Source: [Pseudopropionibacterium] massiliense
Lineage (GTDB): Bacteria > Actinomycetota > Actinomycetes > Propionibacteriales > Propionibacteriaceae
Length of the DNA stretch: 64,000 nt
Direction: 5' to 3'
Assembly: GCF_900607225.1 (NCBI RefSeq)
Contig: NZ_LR027842.1
Span: forward strand, 1,780,396 to 1,844,395
Positions 44,296 through 53,765 of this stretch are shown here, piece by piece. Below the pieces are notes generated by a model, which made no database searches, was not told the DNA's origin, and worked only from the letters and a program-made list of their open reading frames with translations. Numbering within the stretch: the stretch's first letter is position 1; every line of letters starts with the position of its first letter. The position numbers and the translations under genes are program-made.

Positions 44296-47121
44296 TCAGT
44301 CCTCGTCTCCGAAGTCGAATGCTTCCTGGGTGGAGCGGGGCACCGAGGCGAGTTTCCTGGCTTGTTCGTTCACGTCGCCCCATGCGCTGACGAGGCTGTT
44401 GAACAGGAGCGCGTCCTTGGCGTCCTTTTTCTTCTCGGCCTCGTGGAAGAGCAGGAAGCCGAGTTCCTTCACCGCGTCCAGATCCACCCGCACCTCTTGC
44501 AACCCGGGCAGCAACTGGGCGACCTTCTCCACCCCACCATCGGCCATCGCTGCGGCCAGACGAACCGTAGCCTCCCAGATGCTGAGCCGGTCATCGGTTT
44601 GTGGCGTCCAACCGGCGCTGAGGTTCTCGGGTGAGAGCAGCCGCGCCCTGCCGCCCCTGGCCTCGAAAATACCGCCGCGTTCCAAGGCGCCGATGGAGGT
44701 GTCGGTGGAGCGGGCCAGCTGATCCGCCAGGCCAGAGCTCTCGGTGCCCCAGCCGTAGCTGCGGTACCACTTCACGGCGAACCGCGTATCGGGATCGAAA
44801 TCCGATTCCTGCTCCCCCAGCACCTCGTCGAGGGTGGCGTTAATGAGCAGCAGGGCGTCCCTCACCGACATGTCGGACCCGTCGGCCTCACGCACCCGCG
44901 CATACCGGGAGAACACCGAAATACCGGGACCAATGGCCGCCTGGGCCAGATCAACAGGGGCGATGGCCCCCTGCATGAGCGTCCGCAGCGCCTCCGGCAA
45001 TTCGGATTTGAGCCGAGCGACGAGCAACCGGCGAGTGATGGAATCAGCATCCACAGGTCGCGGACGGCAGGCCAACACTATGGAGGAAGCGAGAGCATTG
45101 CTGGCCTGTGACCTAGGTCGATTGGCAAGTTCACTCCGCACCGGCCAAGTGGCGGTGATCTCCCATCCTGTTTCAATGAGTCCGTTGAGAAGAGTGTGCC
45201 AACCGGTTGATGAAGTACCCTCAGCCTCAGCATCCTGCTGTTTGTAGGCGTAGTACACCGTCATGGGCACCGCCGAATTGACCCTTCCCTGACGGATACG
45301 ACGAAAAACTGAATTGAAACCATCAACAAAGAAACGTTTTGCACCTTCCTTACCATCATGACGGTAGGGATTGGCGACGAGCTCATCCACCTTGGGGGTC
45401 AACATCGTTCCAACAACCTGCGGATGGATTTCCTGAAGGCAGCGACGCAACCATAGATAGAAAAAATCCGAGAGATCCGAATATCCGATATTGTCATAAT
45501 AGGGCGGATCAGCAGAGATAACGAAGCCGTCATAGGCTCTTCTCAAAGCACTACCCTGGCTCACATTCCCTTCGGAATTAGCAGTTGCATGTTCCAACAC
45601 TTTAGCCACCCAGACAATTTGCCCTAAAATGTTACCTGCCGAACTTGAGAAGAGATTTGTTTCCGCGTAATCCCACACCATCGGAACAGCTTGACGCGAG
45701 AAGAGATTTCGAATTGTATCACGTCCTGAATGCCAGCTGCACATGGCGTTGCTATAGTCGATAATTCGACTCACTCCCAGCGTAAGATACGTAGCAACTG
45801 CATCGGCATAAGCCTGTGCCCTGGAGCCGCCAGCCTCAAGGCGATCTCCCTCCGGCACGCCCGCGATTAAAGCGTCCACCAAGACCTGTTCCCGCGTCTC
45901 GGCGACAAGGTCACTCAGTGTGGTCATGGCTACGAGCTGCCGATTGGTAAAGAGATCTATCCAGCGTTTGAGTCCGTAGTTCTGGACACGAAACCCGAGA
46001 GCCTGTTCCGGCAGTTCGGCGTCGGACAGCCCTTCGGGTCGAGGGACCTCGGCCGCCTTTGTGTGTTCTGCGGCGGGTGAGATGTAGAGCCTACCATGGG
46101 GGCTCTCTGCCACCACGGCAATGAGATCGGCGCCCATGCGTCCCGCACGCGATTCGGTCCGGATGTGATCGAAACCGATCGGTGTTCCGTCGGCCACGGA
46201 AACAGCACCCTTGCGGTTGATGGTGCCTTCATCTGCTGGCCCAACACTGTCATGCACCACTTCGTAGTGCACCCGCCCGTCCTGCACGGTGGCACGCACC
46301 CAAGCTTCCTTGCCTTTTTTCTTGCTCAACCACCACGAGTTCACCAAGGGGACCTCGATGGGGTTGGCGGGGTTGGGGCTTTTCACGGTGCGGGCCCATT
46401 TCCAAGCGATCACAGTGTGTTCGGTGCCGTCGGGGGCCTTGACCTTGGGATACAGGTGACCGATGCGCCGGAATGCCTCGTCGCGCATCCATTTGCCGTA
46501 GTAGCGGACGTCTTCCGCGAGTCCCTCGGCGCGTTGGTAGATGCTTTGTTCATTGCCTCCCGGGTGCACGGGTTCCTGCCCCGCGAATTTGGGCGGTATC
46601 TCTATGAGTGCCTTGTTAATGAGCACTGCCAAGGGATTGAGGTCGCTGGCGTGGGCCTCCAAACCCAGGCGCTGCGCCTCCAGGGGAATGGATCCGCCGC
46701 CCGCGAAGGGATCGAGCACAGCGGGAAGTTCACCACCGTTGCTCTTGCGAATCTCCTCGCGTGCCCGGCGCAGCAGTGGTTCGTCGTTGCTGTTCTCCCA
46801 CACCACCAGCTCTTCCATGAGGGCGTGCAGGCGGGCGCGTTCGGCGTCCTGTTCCTCGACGGTCGGGAACTCCTCCGGGCGCGAGGCGGGGTCGTCGACG
46901 AGTTGCGCGAACAGCACGGCGCGGGCGGTCGCGAGTGGTTTGCGCGACCAGTACAGGTGCAGGGTGGAGGGGTGTCCGTGGCGGATCGACTTCTCGCGAG
47001 CCGATGCGGCATTGATGGCCTCCAGCGGCAGGGAGGTCTCGATGAGTTTCTTCTTCGGCGTGTTCGCCACGGATTTTCCTTCGGTTTCTGCGGGTTGGCT
47101 GGAGTGGTTCGGGCCGGTCAT
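44296..47121 (-). CDS. DUF1156-containing DNA methyltransferase
   Basis: The 941-residue adenine/cytosine-N4-type methylase begins with the DUF1156 block (KKLIETSLPLEAINAASAREKSIRHGHPSTLHLYWSRKPL region). It has the SAM motif AVLDPFAGGGSIPLEAQRLG and the catalytic motif SADPPYYDNIGYSD near residue 535. The parts between are long, as usual for this group. It would mark host DNA so that the helicase and ATPase ignore it. The ATG at 47121 overlaps the helicase stop (ATGA) and has GGGAGG upstream. An A+T-rich patch from about 45.1 to 46.0 kb (residues ~375-665) contrasts with the G+C-rich rest of the gene. Confidence 0.92.
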   Translation of the reverse strand: MTGPNHSSQPAETEGKSVANTPKKKLIETSLPLEAINAASAREKSIRHGHPSTLHLYWSRKPLATARAVLFAQLVDDPASRPEEFPTVEEQDAERARLHALMEELVVWENSNDEPLLRRAREEIRKSNGGELPAVLDPFAGGGSIPLEAQRLGLEAHASDLNPLAVLINKALIEIPPKFAGQEPVHPGGNEQSIYQRAEGLAEDVRYYGKWMRDEAFRRIGHLYPKVKAPDGTEHTVIAWKWARTVKSPNPANPIEVPLVNSWWLSKKKGKEAWVRATVQDGRVHYEVVHDSVGPADEGTINRKGAVSVADGTPIGFDHIRTESRAGRMGADLIAVVAESPHGRLYISPAAEHTKAAEVPRPEGLSDAELPEQALGFRVQNYGLKRWIDLFTNRQLVAMTTLSDLVAETREQVLVDALIAGVPEGDRLEAGGSRAQAYADAVATYLTLGVSRIIDYSNAMCSWHSGRDTIRNLFSRQAVPMVWDYAETNLFSSSAGNILGQIVWVAKVLEHATANSEGNVSQGSALRRAYDGFVISADPPYYDNIGYSDLSDFFYLWLRRCLQEIHPQVVGTMLTPKVDELVANPYRHDGKEGAKRFFVDGFNSVFRRIRQGRVNSAVPMTVYYAYKQQDAEAEGTSSTGWHTLLNGLIETGWEITATWPVRSELANRPRSQASNALASSIVLACRPRPVDADSITRRLLVARLKSELPEALRTLMQGAIAPVDLAQAAIGPGISVFSRYARVREADGSDMSVRDALLLINATLDEVLGEQESDFDPDTRFAVKWYRSYGWGTESSGLADQLARSTDTSIGALERGGIFEARGGRARLLSPENLSAGWTPQTDDRLSIWEATVRLAAAMADGGVEKVAQLLPGLQEVRVDLDAVKELGFLLFHEAEKKKDAKDALLFNSLVSAWGDVNEQARKLASVPRSTQEAFDFGDED

Positions 47122-50100
47122 CGTGGCGGTCCTCCCTTGTTCCAGTAGTCGCGCCATTCCTCGTTGTAGGAGCGTGTGGTGGCGGATGGTTCGAGGTGCG
47201 CGAAGGCGTCGGTGACGTAGCGCAGTTCGTCGTGTTCGGGGCCGTCGGGTGAGACCTGGACGAGCGCCAGGCGGTGTCTCTCGCCCTGGGTCTGGGCGAA
47301 GGTGACCTCGTTGGTCGTGATGGCGAACGTGTCGGCTCCCTCGATCCGGCCCTTGACCTCGATGTAGTGGATCCGGCCCTCTTCATCTGTGGAACGGATG
47401 TCGTAGCCGGGATTGTTGCGGGGCATCTCCACCGGGTTCCTGCCGATGGCCCGTTCCGCGGCCAGCACCGCTTCCACCGCCCGGCGTTCCACTTCTTCCG
47501 TGGCGCGGGTCCTGGCCGGCGTCTCCTGCCCGGATTCCACTTCGATGAGGCGGCTCGGCACGATCAGCGCGGCGCTGCGAATCACCCCGGGAACGGCGAC
47601 GAGTTTGGTGTGGAGCGCGAGTTCGTGGCCTCTGCGTTCGAGGCGTTTCTCCAGTTGACGGGCCTTGGCGTGGGCGGTTTCGGCCCGCACCCTGCCGATG
47701 GTGCCTGCGCGTTCGAGATCCTCCAGGCGGTTGTATTCGCGATCCCAGTGGTTGATCTCCGCGAGCAGCCGCTCCCTGACCTGTTTGCAGGTGCGGGCCA
47801 CCTCGATTTCGAGCCGGGCGCGGATTTCCTCCATGCGGGGTTGCATGCCGCTGCGGTAGGAGTTGGCGCGCACGGTCTTCTCGTGGTTTCCCTTCACCCA
47901 TTCGTCGTTCAGGATCGAGGTGATGGCGGCGGCCTCTCCCGGCTGGGGTGCGTCGTAATCCAGGTAGGGGGGTGCCGCGGAGACCGTGACCGTTCCGTCC
48001 GGTTCCAGGATCGGGTAGTCGAAATGGTGTGAGACGGTGTCGGTGCCGGGCGCGGAGTTCGTGATGCGCTGCTCGACGGTGTACATCAACGCCGGGACCT
48101 CCGCCTGTTGGCTGCGCCTGTCGACCAGGACGGTACCGTGCCGCAGTGCCGCCCCCAGGTCCTCGATTGTCGCCTCGATCACGGCGTGGAGCAGTGGCTG
48201 GCCCGGGGCGATGAGGGTGGCGGGCGGCTGGCCCTCGGGGTGGGTGAGGTGCAGTTCGAAGGTGATGCGTTCGTACTGGTCGGCGACGGGAGCCCAGCGG
48301 TTCAGGCGGCGCGCGATGTCGATGACCCGGGTGGGGACGCGGGTGATTTCGTAGCGTCCCTTCTCCCGTTTGCGGACCTGCCCGCCCAGGCGTTCGAACG
48401 CGGACAGGAAGAAGGCGGCGATGTAGCCGGGCTGGAGGCGGCGTTCGCGGGCCTTTTCCATTCTGGCCCGTACCTCGTCGAGATCGAGTGCGCTGAACAT
48501 CTCGGGATGCAGCGCCTTCTCCGCGAGCATCTCGTCCAGCCCGTCCCTGACCCCCGCGTCGATGATGCGATCCAGTTTGGCCTTCACCTCGGGGCGGTCC
48601 CCGTACCGGATGGCCTCGATCAACAGGTCGCGCAGGGACCGTTCCTGGAAGGCGTCGTCGTCACCGAGCACGTTGAACAGGTTTCCGTTGTATGCCACCG
48701 ACATCTGTTCGATCTTCGATAGCAACCGGGTGAAAACATCGCCTTCGCGGGTGTCCTTGGCCACCATGTTCCACAGGTGACAGACCTCGCGCTGACCGAT
48801 GCGGTGGATGCGTCCAAAGCGCTGCTCTATCCGGTTCGGGTTCCACGGCAGGTCGTAGTTGACCATCAGGTGGGCGCGCTGCAGGTTGAGCCCCTCCCCC
48901 GCGGCGTCCGTGGCGAGCAGCACCACCGTGTCGGGGTTGTGGGTGAATTTCTCACGCGCCGCCATTCGTTCCTCGCGGCTGGTACCGCCGTGGATCCTGA
49001 CCACCGCGTCGGAGCGGCCGAGCTGGGCGCTGATTCTCTGATCCAAGTAGTCGAGGGTGTCCCGGTGCTCGGTGAAGATGATGATTTTCCTCGCCGCCCC
49101 GGTGCCGTCGCCGGCCAGTAGTTGTTCGTCGAGAATGGTGCGCAGCTGCACCCATTTCTTGTCGTCGTCCAGCCGCCGGACCTTGTATGCGATGCGAATG
49201 AGATCCTCAAGGGTCGTGATCTCGGTGTGCAGCTCCGGAATGGTTTGCGCGGCGGTTGCGCGATCCACCACATACTCCACCTTGGTTTCGAATTGGAGGC
49301 GTTCCGAATCGGTTGTTTCCAGGTCCATGTCTTCGTATTCGTGGATCGACAGGGACGGGAGTTGTGCGTCGAACCGGGCGGCGGATTGTTCCTTCTCTGC
49401 AGGGTTCGCCGTTTCCTGGATGCGGGTGAGTTCGCGGAGCCTGTCTTCGAGTCGGCGTTGGCGGCGTTCCAGCGACCGCAGGATCGCTTCCGGGCTGGAG
49501 GCGAGGCGGCGTTGCAGAACGGTCAGGGCGAATCCGACGTTGTTTCCGCGTTTCCTGTCGCCCGCCTGGGCGATGCGTTCGGCGCGTCCCATTTCCGTGC
49601 GCACGTAGTCGGTGACGAGATCGTAGAGTTCCCGTTCGGCCGGGCTCAGTTCGTAGGCCACCGTGTAGGCACGGCGTTCTGGGAACAACGGTTTGCCCTC
49701 GAAGGTGAGCAGGTCCTCCTTGACCATGCGACGCATGAGGCCTTTCGTGTCGGTGCGGTGCACCCCCTGACGGTACTGGCCCTCGAAGCGGTCCCGGTCA
49801 AGCAGCGACATGAACAGCTGGAAATCCTCTTCTTTTCCCGCGTGCGGGGTGGCGGTCATCAGCAGGAGGTTGTGTGCGGTTTCCGAGAGCAGCCTGCCCA
49901 GCTTGAAACGTTTCGTCTCGGACACCTCGCCCGCCCAGGATGAATAGTGGGCGGACATGCGGTGTGCCTCGTCGACCACGGCGACGTCCCAGTTCACCTC
50001 GGAAAGCTGTTCCATCAGGTCTTCGTTGCGGGAGATCTGATCCATTCGCGCAATCAGCCGGTTGTGGTCGGCGAAGACGTTGCGGCCGTGGGCGTCGTCG

Positions 50101-50681
50101 ATCATCTGGCGGTTGAAAACCTCGAAACGCAGGTCGAACTTGGTGGCCAGTTCTTCGCGCCACTGCTCCACCAACCCGCCGGGAGCGACGACGATCGCCC
50201 GTTCGCAATCGGAACGCAGGATCAGTTCCTTGATGTAGAGGCCGGCCATGATCGTTTTCCCGGCGCCCGGGTCGTCGGCCAGCAGGAACCGCAGCGGGAG
50301 ACGCGGAAGCAGTTCCTCGTACACGGCGCGGATCTGATGCGGCAGCGGGTCCACATCCGAGCTGTTGACCGCGACCATCGGGTCGTACAGGGCGGCGTAT
50401 TTGATGCGCAACGCCTCCGCCGCGAGCCGGAATTCGTCCGGGTCGCCGTCGAACGCCGGGGCGGATTCGAGATCACCCACCGGTTCGAGATCAGCCGCGT
50501 CGGCCTCGGTGACCATGCGGCCGCCACTGGTCCCGGACTCGTCCCGGTAGAAGACCTCCACCAGCGTCGGATCCATGACCTCGACGGCGATCACGGTGAC
50601 CGTCTGCCCCGGAACCAGGCCGCGGAGTCGCTGCCCCGCACGCAGGGCGGCCAGACCGGATGTGGTCTCTGCCCCGGTCAC
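47118..50681 (-). CDS. SNF2-type helicase with C-terminal DUF3883-like domain
   Basis: The 1,187-residue protein shows the superfamily 2 motifs in order: FLLADDPGAGKTIMAGLYI (Walker A, near 137-143), VAVVDEAHRMSAH (DEAH), LLMTATPH and IIFTEHRDTLDYLD. The C-terminal lobe adds LLATDAAGEGLNLQ and QRFGRIHRIGQR (motif VI). About 500 more residues follow, ending in a DUF3883-like segment (NNPGYDIRSTDEEGRIHYIEVKGR), which resembles nuclease-fold modules without a certain active site. It is the first gene of the helicase-methylase-nuclease-ATPase operon. The GTG at 50681 is preceded by GGAGGGAGGGG. Confidence 0.93.
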   Translation of the reverse strand: MTGAETTSGLAALRAGQRLRGLVPGQTVTVIAVEVMDPTLVEVFYRDESGTSGGRMVTEADAADLEPVGDLESAPAFDGDPDEFRLAAEALRIKYAALYDPMVAVNSSDVDPLPHQIRAVYEELLPRLPLRFLLADDPGAGKTIMAGLYIKELILRSDCERAIVVAPGGLVEQWREELATKFDLRFEVFNRQMIDDAHGRNVFADHNRLIARMDQISRNEDLMEQLSEVNWDVAVVDEAHRMSAHYSSWAGEVSETKRFKLGRLLSETAHNLLLMTATPHAGKEEDFQLFMSLLDRDRFEGQYRQGVHRTDTKGLMRRMVKEDLLTFEGKPLFPERRAYTVAYELSPAERELYDLVTDYVRTEMGRAERIAQAGDRKRGNNVGFALTVLQRRLASSPEAILRSLERRQRRLEDRLRELTRIQETANPAEKEQSAARFDAQLPSLSIHEYEDMDLETTDSERLQFETKVEYVVDRATAAQTIPELHTEITTLEDLIRIAYKVRRLDDDKKWVQLRTILDEQLLAGDGTGAARKIIIFTEHRDTLDYLDQRISAQLGRSDAVVRIHGGTSREERMAAREKFTHNPDTVVLLATDAAGEGLNLQRAHLMVNYDLPWNPNRIEQRFGRIHRIGQREVCHLWNMVAKDTREGDVFTRLLSKIEQMSVAYNGNLFNVLGDDDAFQERSLRDLLIEAIRYGDRPEVKAKLDRIIDAGVRDGLDEMLAEKALHPEMFSALDLDEVRARMEKARERRLQPGYIAAFFLSAFERLGGQVRKREKGRYEITRVPTRVIDIARRLNRWAPVADQYERITFELHLTHPEGQPPATLIAPGQPLLHAVIEATIEDLGAALRHGTVLVDRRSQQAEVPALMYTVEQRITNSAPGTDTVSHHFDYPILEPDGTVTVSAAPPYLDYDAPQPGEAAAITSILNDEWVKGNHEKTVRANSYRSGMQPRMEEIRARLEIEVARTCKQVRERLLAEINHWDREYNRLEDLERAGTIGRVRAETAHAKARQLEKRLERRGHELALHTKLVAVPGVIRSAALIVPSRLIEVESGQETPARTRATEEVERRAVEAVLAAERAIGRNPVEMPRNNPGYDIRSTDEEGRIHYIEVKGRIEGADTFAITTNEVTFAQTQGERHRLALVQVSPDGPEHDELRYVTDAFAHLEPSATTRSYNEEWRDYWNKGGPPR

Positions 50682-51065
50682 AGAACCCCTCCCTCCGGTT
50701 CCTCCCGCCGAAAATCGTGCGCGGGGAATCCATCATCGGGGTGACCAGCGCGCACCCCCGAATAGTAGCGGGTGGCGGCTGGGCAGGTCGATGCAGCCTT
50801 CCCCCATCTCCGGGCGCGTGAAGTAGTGACCCGACCGACAGCCAACCAGAGCAAACATGTCATGGCCTTTCTATCCCGCTGCCACAAGTCCGACTCAGAC
50901 CGCACCCTCCTTAGCACTAATCATTATGAACGCAAGAAGGCTTATTCATAGCTAATTTAAACAAATTGCCGGTCAGAAAATTCGAGTCTAAAATCAACCA
51001 AAGATAGCCACAAGCAAACCTCACCCTACGAATTAAGCCTTCGCGGCCCTCACCCAAGGCCTGCC
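50682..51065. other. A+T-rich spacer between the two defence units
   Basis: No open frame of any substance is visible. The right half (about 50,900-51,060) is strongly A+T-rich and probably holds the promoter region for the helicase operon or the end of the GHKL gene transcript. A short motif near 50,935-50,950 (GCAAGAAGGCTTATTCATAG) partly mirrors the sequence at 37,478-37,503. Confidence 0.4.
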
Positions 51066-53765
51066 TTACTCTTCACCTTCACTGGGCACAGTATCCAGGT
51101 ACTCTGCTACAAGTTCTGGGTCAAATACGTCAAGCGAATTGCGAATCTCAGCATACAATGCCACAGGTGTGGCATTGAGGGCCACGTAGCGGCCATCCGT
51201 GTAGATAGATTTCGGCGCGAGAGCAGCTAGTCCACGGACCAGTGACTCAATCTCTGAGAGGTCCATGTCATATCCCTTCGGTACAAGATACGCCGCCAAG
51301 CCTTCATAGCCTATGGGAGTTTTCCGCTCGCTATTCTCGACAAGCGTCTCGACCAGCACCGCGACAGGTGGCCGCGGAGTGCGGGCTTGCTTCGACTGTT
51401 TATCCACCCATTCCCGCGTATCTTCCGGTTTCCGCATGTCAAACAATGAGCGAAGATCTGCCGGGTTAAGCCCTTGAAGCGCAAACAGTTCAACCAGTCG
51501 AGCCAAGTCATTAACTCGTATCGCAGTTATAGCATCGTTAATGCATACGTCATTGATCAAGCCTTCATCATCAAGAGCTCCCTGGAAGTCAGGAGCCACC
51601 AGAAGTGTAAAACTTGGGGCAATCTCGAGCCCATGTCTTTCCGCTGCCTTCTCGCGATGAACTCGAAGAATTGATGTACGCGCCGTGTCTGCACGGATTC
51701 GACCCGCTGCTTTGCGTTTCCCAATATTTTCAGAAGATTCGTTTAAAAGTGCCCCATGCGCGGATTCTCTGGTCGATTTCGCATCATAGGTGAATGCGTA
51801 TGAAGAGCTGTCGGCACCTCGTTTCCCAAGTCTAGCAGTGGCAACACCATCTGCGCCGTGCTTAGGACCGCCGAGACGAGTAACTGAGAACCCCAGAAGC
51901 TCGAGAGCATCGCCCACCGCATCCTCAAGTGCCTTCTCGTCGTTCATTGCATCGCGCAGCCGCTGTGCAATAATTGGCGCTGAGCGAGGAAAACGCAGTG
52001 TCAGTTCTCGCAAAAAGGCGTCCCGTCGGCACATTACACGTTCTATAACTTCTGGAGAAATATTCTCCTCCAAAAGATAAGCCTGCGTAAGGATTTCGCT
52101 TAAGCCGAGGAGTTTCAAGGGCTCCGCAACTGTTTTTCCCCCGATGTAGTTGGTAACAAACGGGTGAGTTTGGTTCAGGACAACCGCACGTCGCTTTGGA
52201 TCATAGACAGCCATGGGCTTGGCAGAATTACACTCTTCCAGAAGCACACTCTCGATAACATCTCCACCTTCCGCTAGGAGTTTCCCAGCGTTTTCAATCC
52301 CTACGTCGTCAAGGCCAAGGCGGTGAGCTACTGCTGGTTCACCCGATACCGCCCGTTGTAGCATCCGCCGTAGCGGCCCTTGGCTAAGTGCTGCACTCGG
52401 CTTGGCGAGACGACCATTCTTAGCAATTCCGGAAATTACATCATCATCGTCTTGCTCAGCCGACACAGTACGAGCCCTATTAAATACTGCAAGCAGATAA
52501 TTCTTCAATTCCTGCAGCGGTTCGGATTCCTTTAGATTCTCGCGAGAGCTAGCCACTTGATCATCAAGATCATCTGCATTCACCTCCATGCGGAAGCGAA
52601 TTAATGTACCATGTCGAAGCTCAGGACCTACAGCGAAATCTGGTTCATCGAGATTGATTAATCTTCCACGAACTCGCACGAAGAAGCCATGGCTTCGACC
52701 CAAGTCTTCACTGCGCCCGCGCCCCAATGGCTGCTTGTACAGCGTTGCATGTCCCCACACAGTCCCTGCCTTCGGCAAGCGTCCAGCAGGAAGTTTTAGA
52801 AACTGCCCTGATTGTTCTACCTCGATTTCAACCAGATCCGCAGGCCCCCAAGATTGTTCAGAAGTTCTTGGCAGAGTGGCATCATCTTTACCGATAGTGA
52901 ACGTCCATAACTCCTCGCCATCAATTTTTGAGGATTTAATCTCATCGTCGTTCAACCAGAGCTTGAATTCCGGGTTCAATGGAAGCGCGCTACGTAGAAC
53001 CCATCGCAAGCGACCAAACTTTATCCCACGCGCTGTCGGTTTAAGTGACGAGAGCAGCGCGGCTGTCCAATGCTCCCGTTTCGGAAGAATCTTAAGAACT
53101 TTAGCCTTTTTTTCAGCTGGCGTGCCCGCAAGAGCACGCCCGAGAGTTTCAATGGCTTGACCTTCCGTCAAACTAACCACATTCAGCGAAAGATCAATGC
53201 CATCAAGAAGCTCGGCGCTCGGCGCGACGCGTCTATAATCCATTGTGACTGCCAAATATTCACCATCCCTATGAACTAGATAGGTCAGCTGTTCTGCAAG
53301 CACATAAGTAGCCAGCTTGCCGATACCAAACTTGCCAACAGGCTTCTTACGACCCGGAGGTGGCGTTTCGCTTCGTTTACGAGAATCGCCAATTTTCCAA
53401 AGATCAGCAAGTCCTTCAAACGTCATGCTCTCACCATCATCTATCACGAGAAGTGTAGCTGTTTCTGCCGACAGATCAGCTGCAAGGTAGACCCATACCT
53501 CACGCGCACCTGCGTCATATGAGTTGGTAATCAGCTCCTCAAAGGTCTTGTTAGGCGAACTATACAGTCCTTCCGAAAAACGCTCGATGATTCCATACGA
53601 CAACTTCACGGGAACATGACCTACATGATCGCCACTCTGCACAAGATCAACTACATCAACTACACCCCCAGTGAAATTCAATGAAAGTTCACCAGAAGCC
53701 AAGTCAACACGATTCTTTTCAGGACTCACATCTCCAAAAATAGTGGACACAGCTTTCCCTTTCAT
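51066..53765 (-). CDS. GHKL (MutL/Hsp90/MORC-like) ATPase with a C-terminal PD-(D/E)XK-like nuclease segment
   Basis: The 899-residue protein has a Bergerat ATP-binding fold. The N-box is FEELITNSYDAGAREV (Asn81, Asp84), followed by LLVIDDGESM (Asp109/110, Gly111) and KFGIGKLATY (144-153). About 300 residues later, after a transducer-like part (VRVRGRLINLDEP), comes a segment with ELLGFSVTRLGGPKHGADG and FTYDAKST. Asp639 and Asp661-x-Lys663 give the spacing of a PD-(D/E)XK nuclease. MORC/MutL-type ATPases are known in restriction-modification loci. Here it overlaps its methyltransferase partner by four bases. The gene is markedly A+T-richer than the core chromosome. Confidence 0.8.
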   Translation of the reverse strand: MKGKAVSTIFGDVSPEKNRVDLASGELSLNFTGGVVDVVDLVQSGDHVGHVPVKLSYGIIERFSEGLYSSPNKTFEELITNSYDAGAREVWVYLAADLSAETATLLVIDDGESMTFEGLADLWKIGDSRKRSETPPPGRKKPVGKFGIGKLATYVLAEQLTYLVHRDGEYLAVTMDYRRVAPSAELLDGIDLSLNVVSLTEGQAIETLGRALAGTPAEKKAKVLKILPKREHWTAALLSSLKPTARGIKFGRLRWVLRSALPLNPEFKLWLNDDEIKSSKIDGEELWTFTIGKDDATLPRTSEQSWGPADLVEIEVEQSGQFLKLPAGRLPKAGTVWGHATLYKQPLGRGRSEDLGRSHGFFVRVRGRLINLDEPDFAVGPELRHGTLIRFRMEVNADDLDDQVASSRENLKESEPLQELKNYLLAVFNRARTVSAEQDDDDVISGIAKNGRLAKPSAALSQGPLRRMLQRAVSGEPAVAHRLGLDDVGIENAGKLLAEGGDVIESVLLEECNSAKPMAVYDPKRRAVVLNQTHPFVTNYIGGKTVAEPLKLLGLSEILTQAYLLEENISPEVIERVMCRRDAFLRELTLRFPRSAPIIAQRLRDAMNDEKALEDAVGDALELLGFSVTRLGGPKHGADGVATARLGKRGADSSSYAFTYDAKSTRESAHGALLNESSENIGKRKAAGRIRADTARTSILRVHREKAAERHGLEIAPSFTLLVAPDFQGALDDEGLINDVCINDAITAIRVNDLARLVELFALQGLNPADLRSLFDMRKPEDTREWVDKQSKQARTPRPPVAVLVETLVENSERKTPIGYEGLAAYLVPKGYDMDLSEIESLVRGLAALAPKSIYTDGRYVALNATPVALYAEIRNSLDVFDPELVAEYLDTVPSEGEE

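Noticed and set aside
46096-47148. Plus-strand open frame (350 codons) opposite the DUF1156 methylase
   Set aside because: No recognisable domain, and the opposite strand has full methylase motifs.
47118-50681. Reading the helicase as a DISARM component
   Set aside because: The accompanying DISARM genes (DUF1998 protein, PLD-type protein) are absent, and the DUF1156/DUF499 partners point to another type.
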